NCBI RefSeq assembly: GCF_018687455.1
Contig: NZ_CP061291.1
Coordinates: 372,001-436,000 of the forward strand
Direction: 5' to 3'
Source: Polynucleobacter sp. TSB-Sco08W16
Lineage (GTDB): Bacteria > Pseudomonadota > Gammaproteobacteria > Burkholderiales > Burkholderiaceae
DNA length: 64,000 nucleotides
A program made the position numbers and the translations under genes. The number at the start of each line of letters is the position of its first letter. Within the stretch, counting starts at the first letter, position 1. This document shows, in pieces, positions 51,908 through 60,760 of the stretch. The notes under the pieces were generated by a model. That model was not told where the DNA came from, searched no databases, and worked only from the letters and a program-made list of their open reading frames with translations.

Positions 51908-54511
51908 ATGAGAATAGATAAATTAACAACCAAGTTTCAAGAGGCTTTAAGTGAGGCTCAGAGCATTGCTTTGGCCAAAGACAATCAGTATATCGAGCCA
52001 GCTCACCTATTGTTAGCTATGTTGCGTGATTCTGATGGCGCTGCCAAGAGTTTATTAACCCGTGCTGGTGTTAACGTCCCGGGCCTAGAAAAGGGCGTAG
52101 AGAAAATCATTAGCAATCTACCAGAAGTCCAGGGTACTAGTGGTGAGGTTCAAGTGGGTCGTGACCTCAGTAACTGGCTTAATCTTTGTGAAAAAGAAGC
52201 CAATAAACGCAATGATCAATTTATTGCCGGCGAGTTGTTCTTGCTGGTAGTTGCTGATGACAAGGGTGAATTAGGTAAGGTTGCCCGTGAGAATGGTTTA
52301 AATCGTAAATCGTTAGAAGCGGCTATTGATTTAGTACGCGGAGGAGAGTCAGTGAATAGTGCAGATGCCGAAGGTCAGCGTGAGGCCCTTAAGAAATACA
52401 CCGTCGACTTAACTGAGCGTGCTCGCATGGGCAAGCTCGATCCTGTGATTGGTCGTGATGATGAGATTCGTCGCACAATTCAGATCTTGCAACGCCGAGG
52501 TAAAAATAATCCTGTGCTGATTGGTGAGCCGGGTGTGGGTAAGACTGCCATTGTCGAGGGCTTAGCCCAACGTATCGTCAATGGTGAAGTTCCTGAGACT
52601 TTAAAGAACAAACGAGTCTTGGTTCTAGATATGGCACTTCTATTGGCAGGCGCTAAGTATCGCGGCGAGTTTGAGGAGCGCTTGAAGGCAGTGCTGAGTG
52701 ACGTAGCAAAAGACGAGGGCCAAACTATCATCTTTATTGATGAAATTCATACGATGGTGGGTGCTGGAAAAGGTGACGGCGCTATGGATGCCGGCAATAT
52801 GCTCAAGCCTGCTTTGGCGCGTGGCGAATTGCATTGCATTGGTGCAACTACCTTGGATGAATACCGTAAGTACATTGAAAAAGATCCTGCGCTCGAGCGT
52901 CGCTTCCAAAAAGTAATGGTTGAAGAGCCTAGTGTTGAAGCAACGATTGCAATCTTGCGCGGTTTACAAGAGCGCTATGAGTTGCACCATGGGATTGAGA
53001 TTACTGATCCAGCGATTGTGGCTGCAGCAGAGCTATCGCATCGCTATATCACCGACCGTTTCTTGCCGGATAAGGCGATTGACCTGATTGACGAAGCTGG
53101 CTCACGCATTCGGATGGAAATTGATTCCAAGCCAGAAGTGATGGACAAGCTTGAGCGTCGCTTGATTCAACTCAAGATCGAGCGTGAGGCGGTCAAGAAG
53201 GAAAAAGATGAGGCTTCTCAGAAGCGTCTTGGCCTGATTGAGGATGAGATCAAGCGTCTTGGCGCTGAATATGCTGACTTAGAAGAAATCTGGAAAGCAG
53301 AGAAGGGTGCTGTATTGGGCGCGGCTAATCTGAAAGAAGAGATTGAAAAAGTGCGTGCTGATATTGCTAAGTTGCAGCGCGAAGGCAAATTAGAGCAAGT
53401 GGCCGAATTGCAATATGGCAAGCTGCCTGAGCTCGAGGCCAAGCTCAAGTCTGCTGCTGCTGCCGAAGCGAAGGGTAATAAAGATGGTGTTGTAAAGAAC
53501 AAGCTATTGCGCACACAGGTCGGCGCGGAAGAGATCGCTGAGGTAGTGTCTCGTGCTACTGGTATTCCGGTATCAAAGATGATGCAGGGTGAGCGCGACA
53601 AACTGCTCAAGATGGAAGAGTTGTTGCATAAGCGTGTGGTTGGTCAAGAAGAGGCCATTCGTGCTGTGTCCGATGCAATTCGTCGCTCTCGAGCTGGCTT
53701 GGCCGAAGAGAATCGTCCTTATGGATCTTTCTTATTCTTGGGGCCAACGGGTGTTGGTAAGACAGAGCTTTGCAAGGCTTTAGCCGGCTTCTTATTTGAT
53801 AGTGAAGACCATTTAATTCGTATCGACATGAGTGAATTTATGGAGAAGCATAGCGTTGCCCGCTTAATTGGTGCGCCTCCAGGTTATGTTGGCTATGAAG
53901 AGGGTGGTTACCTAACAGAGCAAGTGCGTCGTCACCCCTATAGCGTTATCTTGTTTGATGAAATTGAAAAAGCACATCCTGATGTGTTCAACGTACTCTT
54001 GCAGGTGCTCGATGATGGCCGCTTAACTGATGGTCAAGGTCGCACGGTAGACTTTAAGAACACAGTAATTGTGATGACCAGTAATATTGGTTCGCATTTA
54101 ATTCAGTCGATGACCGATAAGAAACAATCGGAAATTAAAGAGGCTGTCTTTGAGGAGCTGAAGAACCATTTCCGTCCAGAGTTCTTGAACCGGATCGATG
54201 AGATTGTGGTGTTCCATGGTTTGGATAAGGGCAATATTGCGAACATTGCAAAGATCTTGCTCAAAAACTTGTCAGATCGTTTGGCTAAGGTGGATATGCA
54301 ACTCGAGGTGAGCGATGCCGCCTTAAGCAAGATTGCCGAAGTTGGGTTTGATCCCGTCTTTGGTGCCAGACCACTCAAGCGAGCGATCCAGCAGCATATT
54401 GAGAACCCAGTCTCCAAGATGATTTTGGAGGGCAAGTTCGGCCCTAAGGATGTCGTGCCCGTGGATGTGGATAAAAAAGGCGACTTTAGCTTTACCCGTC
54501 AGGTTCACTAA
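51908..54511 (+). CDS. clpB: Disaggregase ClpB
   Basis: Hexameric AAA+ chaperone that resolubilises aggregates with DnaK. The 867-aa protein has a Clp N-domain (about 1-150), AAA1 with Walker A GEPGVGKT, a coiled-coil middle domain (about 405-525) and AAA2 with GPTGVGKT and DNVLLQVLDDGRLTDGQGR-like segments, ending in the typical C-terminal domain. Presence of the middle coiled coil separates it from ClpA/ClpC. A sigma-32-type promoter precedes it. Confidence 0.98.
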   Translation: MRIDKLTTKFQEALSEAQSIALAKDNQYIEPAHLLLAMLRDSDGAAKSLLTRAGVNVPGLEKGVEKIISNLPEVQGTSGEVQVGRDLSNWLNLCEKEANKRNDQFIAGELFLLVVADDKGELGKVARENGLNRKSLEAAIDLVRGGESVNSADAEGQREALKKYTVDLTERARMGKLDPVIGRDDEIRRTIQILQRRGKNNPVLIGEPGVGKTAIVEGLAQRIVNGEVPETLKNKRVLVLDMALLLAGAKYRGEFEERLKAVLSDVAKDEGQTIIFIDEIHTMVGAGKGDGAMDAGNMLKPALARGELHCIGATTLDEYRKYIEKDPALERRFQKVMVEEPSVEATIAILRGLQERYELHHGIEITDPAIVAAAELSHRYITDRFLPDKAIDLIDEAGSRIRMEIDSKPEVMDKLERRLIQLKIEREAVKKEKDEASQKRLGLIEDEIKRLGAEYADLEEIWKAEKGAVLGAANLKEEIEKVRADIAKLQREGKLEQVAELQYGKLPELEAKLKSAAAAEAKGNKDGVVKNKLLRTQVGAEEIAEVVSRATGIPVSKMMQGERDKLLKMEELLHKRVVGQEEAIRAVSDAIRRSRAGLAEENRPYGSFLFLGPTGVGKTELCKALAGFLFDSEDHLIRIDMSEFMEKHSVARLIGAPPGYVGYEEGGYLTEQVRRHPYSVILFDEIEKAHPDVFNVLLQVLDDGRLTDGQGRTVDFKNTVIVMTSNIGSHLIQSMTDKKQSEIKEAVFEELKNHFRPEFLNRIDEIVVFHGLDKGNIANIAKILLKNLSDRLAKVDMQLEVSDAALSKIAEVGFDPVFGARPLKRAIQQHIENPVSKMILEGKFGPKDVVPVDVDKKGDFSFTRQVH

Positions 54512-54562
54512 TCTGTAAATGGTATTTTTGCAGGAATTTGCCTGCACCAGTAAACTCGGTAC

Positions 54563-55795
54563 ATGACTGTTACGCTTAGTAGGCGTGCCAGTGATGTCCG
54601 GGTTATTGGTCTCATTAGCCTAGCGCACGGCAGCTCTCACTTCTTTCATTTAATTCTTCCTCCCATGTTCCCATGGTTGAAGGATGCCTTCGCGTTGAGC
54701 TATGCCGAGCTGGGTTTGCTCATGTCTATCTTTTTTGTAGTGTCTTGCATGGTGCAAGCAAGCTCAGGATTTTTGGTAGATCGTATTGGCGCTAGACCGG
54801 TGCTGTTTGCTGGCGTTGGCTTACTTGCTTTTGCAGCTTTGATTTATTCCCAAAGCAACGGCTATCTCATGCTGATGGTAGGCGCTGTGATTGCTGGTTG
54901 TGGAAATGGCATCTTTCATCCAGTCGACTACACACTGATTAATCACAAAGTATCTCCTGCCAATTTGCCCTATGCCTACTCGATGCACGGTGTCACAGGT
55001 TATTTGGGTTGGGCCGCTGCACCAGCATTTATGGTCGGTATTGCACAGCTCTCGGATTGGCGCATCGCTTTTCTCTCCGCGGCAGCACTGGAAGCATTTA
55101 TTTTGCTGATTCTCTGGCTCAATAGGAGTCAGTTGATAGATAACGTCAAAGAGCGCCATGAGAATACCCAGGCTAGCGCTCAAGCCGACAATCCCGGTGG
55201 CAATCCAGAGAGCGCATTTGCTTTCTTGAGGTTGCCTGCCGTTTGGTTGTGCTGGATTTTCTTTTTCTTTAGCATGGCATCTACATCAAGCTTGCAATCG
55301 TTTTCACCCAGCGCCCTATTTAAAATCTATGCGCTTCCTGTTAACGTCGGCAATTATTTCTTAACGCTGTTAGCTCTAGGCAGCGCTGTAGGTGTTTTAT
55401 TGGGCGGTTATTTGGCGGCAAAGTTACAAGCGCCTGAGAAAATTGTTTCCGCTTGTCTATCTCTAACAATAGCGATGTGTCTCTTGTTGGCTACAGGATT
55501 GATTTCAATTGACCTGATCCCTGTTATTTTCTGTGTATTGGGTTTTGGATATGGCGTCGTGGCACCATCGCGAGACTTGCTAGTCAAACAAGCAACTCCC
55601 AAAGGGGTGGCTGGACGGGTTTATGGGATTGTGTATTCTGGTATCGATCTGGGCGCTGCAGTAGGCCCATTCATCTTCGGTTTCTTCATGGATGCTGGAT
55701 TGCCTAAGGCCTTATTCCTTGGCATTGTCCTATTTCAATTGATGATTATTCCGACGGTCTTTAAAGTATCTTCCAATACTCCGCATGCCGCCTAG
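54563..55795 (+). CDS. MFS transporter, Fsr-like
   Basis: A 410-aa, 12-helix major-facilitator protein. Typical features are SLAHGSSHFFHLILPPMFPWLKD at the first helix, read in part, and the DRIGARPVLF loop between helices 2 and 3. It resembles the fosmidomycin-resistance type and other efflux or organic-acid carriers; the substrate is unknown. Its TAG shares the CTAG palindrome with the convergent pxpA stop. Confidence 0.85.
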   Translation: MTVTLSRRASDVRVIGLISLAHGSSHFFHLILPPMFPWLKDAFALSYAELGLLMSIFFVVSCMVQASSGFLVDRIGARPVLFAGVGLLAFAALIYSQSNGYLMLMVGAVIAGCGNGIFHPVDYTLINHKVSPANLPYAYSMHGVTGYLGWAAAPAFMVGIAQLSDWRIAFLSAAALEAFILLILWLNRSQLIDNVKERHENTQASAQADNPGGNPESAFAFLRLPAVWLCWIFFFFSMASTSSLQSFSPSALFKIYALPVNVGNYFLTLLALGSAVGVLLGGYLAAKLQAPEKIVSACLSLTIAMCLLLATGLISIDLIPVIFCVLGFGYGVVAPSRDLLVKQATPKGVAGRVYGIVYSGIDLGAAVGPFIFGFFMDAGLPKALFLGIVLFQLMIIPTVFKVSSNTPHAA

Positions 55796-56514
55796 GCTAA
55801 GGCCGCTTTAATCTTTTTTGCAAACTCGACTGCATGTGGGTTGTCGCCATGAATGCAGAGGGTGTCTGCCTGAATAGTGATTTCACTTCCATCGATAGCT
55901 ACTACTTTTCCATTGTTGGACATACCCATTACTTGCTTGAGCGCTTCAGAATCATCTTCAATCACGGCACGAGCTTGAGTACGAGGAACTAGAAATCCTT
56001 CTTTGGTATATCTGCGGTCAGCAAATACCTCTTCCCAGACTGGAACATTCAACTCTTTTGCAGCATCAACTAAACAGCTTCCTGCTAAGCCATACAAAAT
56101 CACGTCATTACCTAGATCCTTAACTGCTCTGACAATGCCTCTAGCCAGCTTGATATCCTTAGCTGCTTGGTTATATAAGGCGCCATGCGGTTTGACATGG
56201 TGAAGTCGATTACCCGCTGCATGGACAAACGCTTGCAGCGCACCTGCTTGATAAAGCACATAGTTATAGGCATCTTGTTCTGAGATTGCCATCTCACGTC
56301 TCCCAAAACCAGCTAAGTCTGGCAGTCCAGGGTGTGCACCAATATGCACTTTCTTTTGAGTAGCCATCTCAACCAGTTTTTTCATGCGGGCTGGATCACC
56401 TGCATGCCAACCACAGGCAATATTGGTAGAACTAATGTAGTCGAGCAATAGAGCATCGTTACCCATTTCCCAGGCACCAAAGCCTTCACCCATATCGCTA
56501 TTAATATCCATCAT
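55792..56514 (-). CDS. pxpA: 5-oxoprolinase subunit A (LamB/YcsF family)
   Basis: Part of the ATP-dependent 5-oxoprolinase that opens pyroglutamate to glutamate. The 240-aa protein has the family opening MDINSDMGEGFGAWEMGND, then NIACGWHAGDP, HPGLPDLAGFGRREM, HVKPHGALYN and FADRRYTKEGFLVPR. It overlaps the upstream pxpBC stop by 4 bases (ATGA). Confidence 0.94.
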   Translation of the reverse strand: MMDINSDMGEGFGAWEMGNDALLLDYISSTNIACGWHAGDPARMKKLVEMATQKKVHIGAHPGLPDLAGFGRREMAISEQDAYNYVLYQAGALQAFVHAAGNRLHHVKPHGALYNQAAKDIKLARGIVRAVKDLGNDVILYGLAGSCLVDAAKELNVPVWEEVFADRRYTKEGFLVPRTQARAVIEDDSEALKQVMGMSNNGKVVAIDGSEITIQADTLCIHGDNPHAVEFAKKIKAALA

Positions 56515-58253
56515 GAATTTCCACCACTTTGAATGATTGTTTCAATTGAATTGATTGTTGATTCTTGTAACTTTAATGCTGCCGCATTTAATCGATCTGC
56601 TTCCTCAAGATCAATCGCAACCAACTGCACTTTATTGCCCGGTTTAACTTGTACTAATTTAGTAAGGTCAGATCGAATCACTTCTGCTAAACGCGGATAG
56701 CCACCCGTAGTTTGGTGCTCTGCGAGCATAACGATAGGTTCTTGAGATGGCGGAAACTGTACCGTCCCAAATGTTATGGCTTGAGAAGGGATGCCAGGTA
56801 AATCCTTTTTGAGTTTGAAGTCGCTTTGCAGTCGCACGCCCATACGATTGCTTTGATTGCTTACCGTCCAAAGGGTGGACCAAAATAATTCTCTTTCTTT
56901 CGCTGGCAAGAGGGATAGATGTGGCCCTGCTAAACAATGTACTTTGGTAATTTCGCTTGTGGGTATAAAGGGCGAGCGAATATGCCACTTAGGAAAACAC
57001 GGTAATGCATCTTCTTTATAGAGGGACTTTAAGAAAGGCGAATTAAGGGCTGCCTTAGGATTCTTCAGAAGAAGGAGATCGCCTTTTTCCAGGCGCTTTG
57101 GTCCAATATCTGCGCTGATGTGAGAACCTACTCTGCCTAAGATATTGGGCAGGCTGAGACCTCCTCCAATCGCCAATACCGCACGAAAGCCCGGATTGAT
57201 TGAGCTAAATTTAAGGATAGTTCCTTTGTTGAGCCATACCGGTCGGTTGCCAGGAATGCGTTGACCATTTACTATGCCATCGCAATGTGCGCCCACCCAT
57301 GCTACGCAAGTAGTTTCGTGAAAGAGAAGGCTTGGTCCTGTAGAAGTCATTTCAATTGCGGCCGCATCTAATGGATTGCCCACTAAAGCATTGGCAAGAT
57401 GTAGTGATGACAAATCGCATGCTCCACCAGGGCCAACAGCCCAATGAGATAGTCCTGAGCGAGGATTATCTTGAATGCTAGAAAAAGTACCTGCTTGCAG
57501 AACTTCTATTGACCCTTTGGTTTGATCTTCATCTAATGGGCGAATAATTTCTTTCGATCTATTTTTCTCATCCAGCTTCTGAAATGCATCAAGTGAAATT
57601 TCTTCGATTTGCATTTGATCTCCCGCCATAAATAGGCCCGGAGGATTTTGCTCAATATCAAATAAAGAATTCGGTGATCTGCCAATGATGTTCCAGCCTC
57701 CAGGAGTGGCGCGTGGATAGATGGCCGTCTGTAGTTCTGCGATTGCTACGCTTCCCTTTGGTACTGAGGGTCGAGGTGAGGGTAGACGCGGCAGAGATAA
57801 CTTTGGATCAAGCCCGCTGAAATAAGCAAAGCCGGGCATGAAGCCCAAAATGTCCACCGTATACAAGCGGCTCTTGTGGAGATTGATTGTTTCCTCAAGC
57901 GATAGCTTGCAGGCTTTAGCGATATCTAATAAATCCAAGCCAAGGTCTGGGTGGTAGCAAACCTGAATGCGATGAATCTTAGCCGGATAAGTTTTACTGC
58001 TACTCAACTTTTCTAGTTGATTGCCTAATTTTTCTACATCTGCAAACGCTTGCTCACGAGTTTGCATGGTGTCAGCAGAAGGGTATTGCAATTGAATCAC
58101 TAGAGAATCTAATCCAGGGACGATTTCAGCGGCCCATTCAGGCTTGCTGGCAAATAAAAGCCTGCTGAGCTCATGAATTTCTTTCAGAGCATTTTTTGAT
58201 TTCGAGAAATCAATCAAAACACTGTGATCGCCAATTAGTGTGCAATGCATCAT
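56511..58253 (-). CDS. 5-oxoprolinase subunits B and C fused
   Basis: A 580-aa natural fusion. Residues about 1-225 match PxpB (YbgJ; KipI-like; VDILGFMPGFAYFSGL, LPRLPSPRPSVPKGSVAIA, YPRATPGGWNIIG). Residues about 250-565 match PxpC (YbgK; KipA-like; GTFSSIQDNPRSGLSHWAV, GNPLDAAAIEMT, MVLAEHQTTGGYPRLA-type end). E. coli has these as two genes. With pxpA it gives the complete three-part enzyme. Starts MMHCTL; either Met is possible. Confidence 0.92.
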   Translation of the reverse strand: MMHCTLIGDHSVLIDFSKSKNALKEIHELSRLLFASKPEWAAEIVPGLDSLVIQLQYPSADTMQTREQAFADVEKLGNQLEKLSSSKTYPAKIHRIQVCYHPDLGLDLLDIAKACKLSLEETINLHKSRLYTVDILGFMPGFAYFSGLDPKLSLPRLPSPRPSVPKGSVAIAELQTAIYPRATPGGWNIIGRSPNSLFDIEQNPPGLFMAGDQMQIEEISLDAFQKLDEKNRSKEIIRPLDEDQTKGSIEVLQAGTFSSIQDNPRSGLSHWAVGPGGACDLSSLHLANALVGNPLDAAAIEMTSTGPSLLFHETTCVAWVGAHCDGIVNGQRIPGNRPVWLNKGTILKFSSINPGFRAVLAIGGGLSLPNILGRVGSHISADIGPKRLEKGDLLLLKNPKAALNSPFLKSLYKEDALPCFPKWHIRSPFIPTSEITKVHCLAGPHLSLLPAKERELFWSTLWTVSNQSNRMGVRLQSDFKLKKDLPGIPSQAITFGTVQFPPSQEPIVMLAEHQTTGGYPRLAEVIRSDLTKLVQVKPGNKVQLVAIDLEEADRLNAAALKLQESTINSIETIIQSGGNS

Positions 58254-58360
58254 GAAAAGGTATTAAGGGTTTTCTCTAGTTTGCCCTGTGGGCGGAATAA
58301 TTCGGTTATAAAGACATTACTCATTCATTAATTTAAAGCCTAAAAAATAAAGGAGACAAA

Positions 58361-59623
58361 GTGAGTCAACAAACAGATACTAGTCTGACCGGTTTCTATA
58401 AGGTCATGAACCCTAAAGAGAAGAAAACCTTTTGGGGTTGCTTCTTAGGTTGGGCTTTAGACGGCATGGACTTCATGATTTACCCATTGGTCATTGGCAC
58501 CATTATTGCAGTATGGCAGGTTGATCGCGGCATGGCCGGTCTTGCTGTTACCGGTACTCTTTTGGCTTCTGCATTTGGTGGCTGGTTCGCTGGTTACTTA
58601 GCAGACCGTATTGGTCGTGTACGCACATTGCAGTTCACGATTCTCTGGTTCTCTAGCTTTAGTTTGATTTGTGCATTCACGCAAGACTTTAATCAACTCA
58701 TGATTGCTCGCGCACTCTTAGGATTTGGTTTTGGCGGTGAGTGGGCGGCTGGTGCAGTGTTGATGGGTGAAACCATTCGTGCTGAATATCGTGGCCGTGC
58801 AGTTGGGTCTGTGCAATCTGCGTGGGCGGTAGGTTGGGGTGCTGCAGTGCTCTTACAAGCCATCATGTTTAGCTTATTACCGGCCGATATGGCGTGGCGT
58901 GCGATGTTTGTTGTAGGCTTCTTCCCCGCTTTGCTCTTGCTCTATATTCGTCGCAATGTAGAGGAGCCAGAAATCGCTAAAGTCGCTCGTGAGAAAGTGG
59001 CAGCAGCAGGTGACTCTCCATCCATGTTGGAAATCTTCAAGCCTGGTATTTTGAAAACCACTATCTTGGCTTCTCTTTTAACGATGGGTGCACAAGGTGG
59101 CTACTATGCAATTACGACTTGGGTGCCAACTTTCCTCAAGGCAGAGCGTAAGTTAACCGTAGTGGGTTCAACAGGTTATCTAGCGTTCTTAATCGTTGGT
59201 AGCTTTGTTGGTTACTTGTTTGGTGCTTGGATGGCTGATCGTTTTGGTCGTCGTAAGTTGTTTATGACTTTCTCGCTTGGTGCAATTGTTCTAGTGCTCG
59301 CTTACACGCAGTTGGAAATTACCAATGAAATGATGATGTGGCTTGGTTTCCCATTAGGATTCTTTGCCAGCGGTTATTTCTCTGGCATGGGCGCATTCTT
59401 GACTGAATTATTCCCAACGCGCTTGCGTGGATCTGGCCAAGGTTTTTGCTATAACTTTGGTCGCGGTATCGGCGCTTTGTTCCCAGCTTTGGTTGGTTAC
59501 TTCTCTGCTCAATATGGCTTAGCAATGGCCATTGCTATCTTTGCAGTGATTGCTTATGGCGTCTTTTTTATTGCTGCAGTCATTCTGCCGGAGACCCGAG
59601 GACGAGAATTGCAAGCCAACTAA
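58361..59623 (+). CDS. MFS transporter, organic-acid symporter type
   Basis: A 420-aa, 12-helix carrier with GTG start and a strong AAGGAG ribosome site. It shows WALDGMDFMIYPLVIG in helix 1, the MFS loop ADRIGRVRTLQ, and a repeat ADRFGRRKLF in the second half. Similar to aromatic-acid/H+ and sialate/shikimate-type symporters. The following amidohydrolase gene starts 10 bases later, so substrate and enzyme may belong together. Confidence 0.87.
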   Translation: MSQQTDTSLTGFYKVMNPKEKKTFWGCFLGWALDGMDFMIYPLVIGTIIAVWQVDRGMAGLAVTGTLLASAFGGWFAGYLADRIGRVRTLQFTILWFSSFSLICAFTQDFNQLMIARALLGFGFGGEWAAGAVLMGETIRAEYRGRAVGSVQSAWAVGWGAAVLLQAIMFSLLPADMAWRAMFVVGFFPALLLLYIRRNVEEPEIAKVAREKVAAAGDSPSMLEIFKPGILKTTILASLLTMGAQGGYYAITTWVPTFLKAERKLTVVGSTGYLAFLIVGSFVGYLFGAWMADRFGRRKLFMTFSLGAIVLVLAYTQLEITNEMMMWLGFPLGFFASGYFSGMGAFLTELFPTRLRGSGQGFCYNFGRGIGALFPALVGYFSAQYGLAMAIAIFAVIAYGVFFIAAVILPETRGRELQAN

Positions 59624-59633
59624 TGGATTGTCT

Positions 59634-60500
59634 GTGTCAGCAGTAGATATTCCGTTTTGCCCAGGACCGCCCGAACATCAGAGCGGTCCTTTTCCTTTTC
59701 AGATGCCTATAGGTGCTGTAGATACGCATGCGCATGTGATTAGCGCTGCCAGCTTTGTTCCTGATCGTTCTTACACCTCTCCGGAGGCTACTGAAGAACA
59801 ATACATTCGGATGCTGGATGAAGTCGGTATGACGTATGGTGTCCTCATTCAAGTCAGCGTCAACGGTCAAGACAATGAACCTATGCTCAAGGTGCTGGAG
59901 CACCATCCCCAACGCTTGCGTGGAGTTGCAGTTCCCTTGCTTAATCAAGCTGATGCCTACTATCAAAGAATGAAAGACGCTGGCGTTGTTGGTATTCGCA
60001 TGAACTTGATGTTTTCGGGTGGTGGTTTAGATATCTCAAAGCTAGAGGAGTGTGATGCTTTAGCTAAGGACTGGGGTTGGCATATCCAATTTCTACTCGA
60101 TGCAAATGATTTACCGATACTCATGCCGCGCATGCAAAAGTTACAGTCGACTTTGGTGATCGATCACATGGGTTATCTGCGCACTTCAGTTGGGCTGCAA
60201 TCTGCTGGTTTTCAGGCTCTGCATGAGCTTGTAAAGAATAGAGCCTGGGTCAAAGTATCTGGTGCTTATCGATTAACAGATCAAGCGCCACCGTATGTGG
60301 ACGTAGTGCCTTATGCGCAGGCATTAATAGCAGCAGCTCCAGACCGATGTATTTGGGGTTCTGATTGGCCACATGTAGCGAACTGGGGAATCATGCCTAG
60401 AGTTGCGCAAATGCTGGAAAGTCTAGCTTTATACGCACCCGATGAGGCGGTACGTAAGCAAATTCTTTGCGCCAATCCACAACGCTTATATTTTTCATAA
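59634..60500 (+). CDS. Amidohydrolase-2 family lactonase/hydrolase
   Basis: A 288-aa TIM-barrel metal hydrolase of the 2-pyrone-4,6-dicarboxylate / sulfomuconolactone hydrolase type. The metal HxH is in AVDTHAHVI, later sites in LVIDHMGYL and the Asp in IWGSDWPHV. The substrate is not certain. The start is GTG at 59634 or TTG at 59628; longer versions would overlap the MFS gene deeply and add no family sequence. Confidence 0.86.
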   Translation: MSAVDIPFCPGPPEHQSGPFPFQMPIGAVDTHAHVISAASFVPDRSYTSPEATEEQYIRMLDEVGMTYGVLIQVSVNGQDNEPMLKVLEHHPQRLRGVAVPLLNQADAYYQRMKDAGVVGIRMNLMFSGGGLDISKLEECDALAKDWGWHIQFLLDANDLPILMPRMQKLQSTLVIDHMGYLRTSVGLQSAGFQALHELVKNRAWVKVSGAYRLTDQAPPYVDVVPYAQALIAAAPDRCIWGSDWPHVANWGIMPRVAQMLESLALYAPDEAVRKQILCANPQRLYFS

Positions 60501-60576
60501 TATGAAACGTCATTACACTGCGTAAAATGCGGTGCAATATGAGCGGGGCGTGTTCATTCCGTTGGATGGTGGGTGA

Positions 60577-60713
60577 TTTCGTATTACGAAAATACTTTTC
60601 TAAGTAACTGAATATAAACAGTTAAATAATTTATAAAAACTTTGTAATTCCCCTTGCTAGCTTTTATTAACGCTCTAAACTCTTATATAAGACATAAGAC
60701 TTGAAGTAGTCTT
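60577..60713 (+). promoter_or_regulatory. aceA upstream region with promoter and inverted repeats
   Basis: The 260-base gap holds no gene. A promoter TTGCTA (60654-60659), 16-bp spacer, TAAACT (60676-60681) is likely. Inverted repeats are TTTCGTA-N-TACGAAA (60577-60591), AACTG/CAGTT (60606-60623), TCTTATATAAGA directly after the -10 (60681-60692) and AAGACT/AGTCTT (60696-60713). They may be operators for carbon-source control. Confidence 0.5.
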
Positions 60714-60760
60714 AAGAGGTCTCAAATTTTGAAGTACTTGTTTAACTTAGGGAGAAAAAC

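Noticed and set aside
54530..54545. GCAGG/CCTGC hairpin after clpB as terminator
   Set aside because: The stem is only five pairs and is not followed by a U-tract, so I did not list it.
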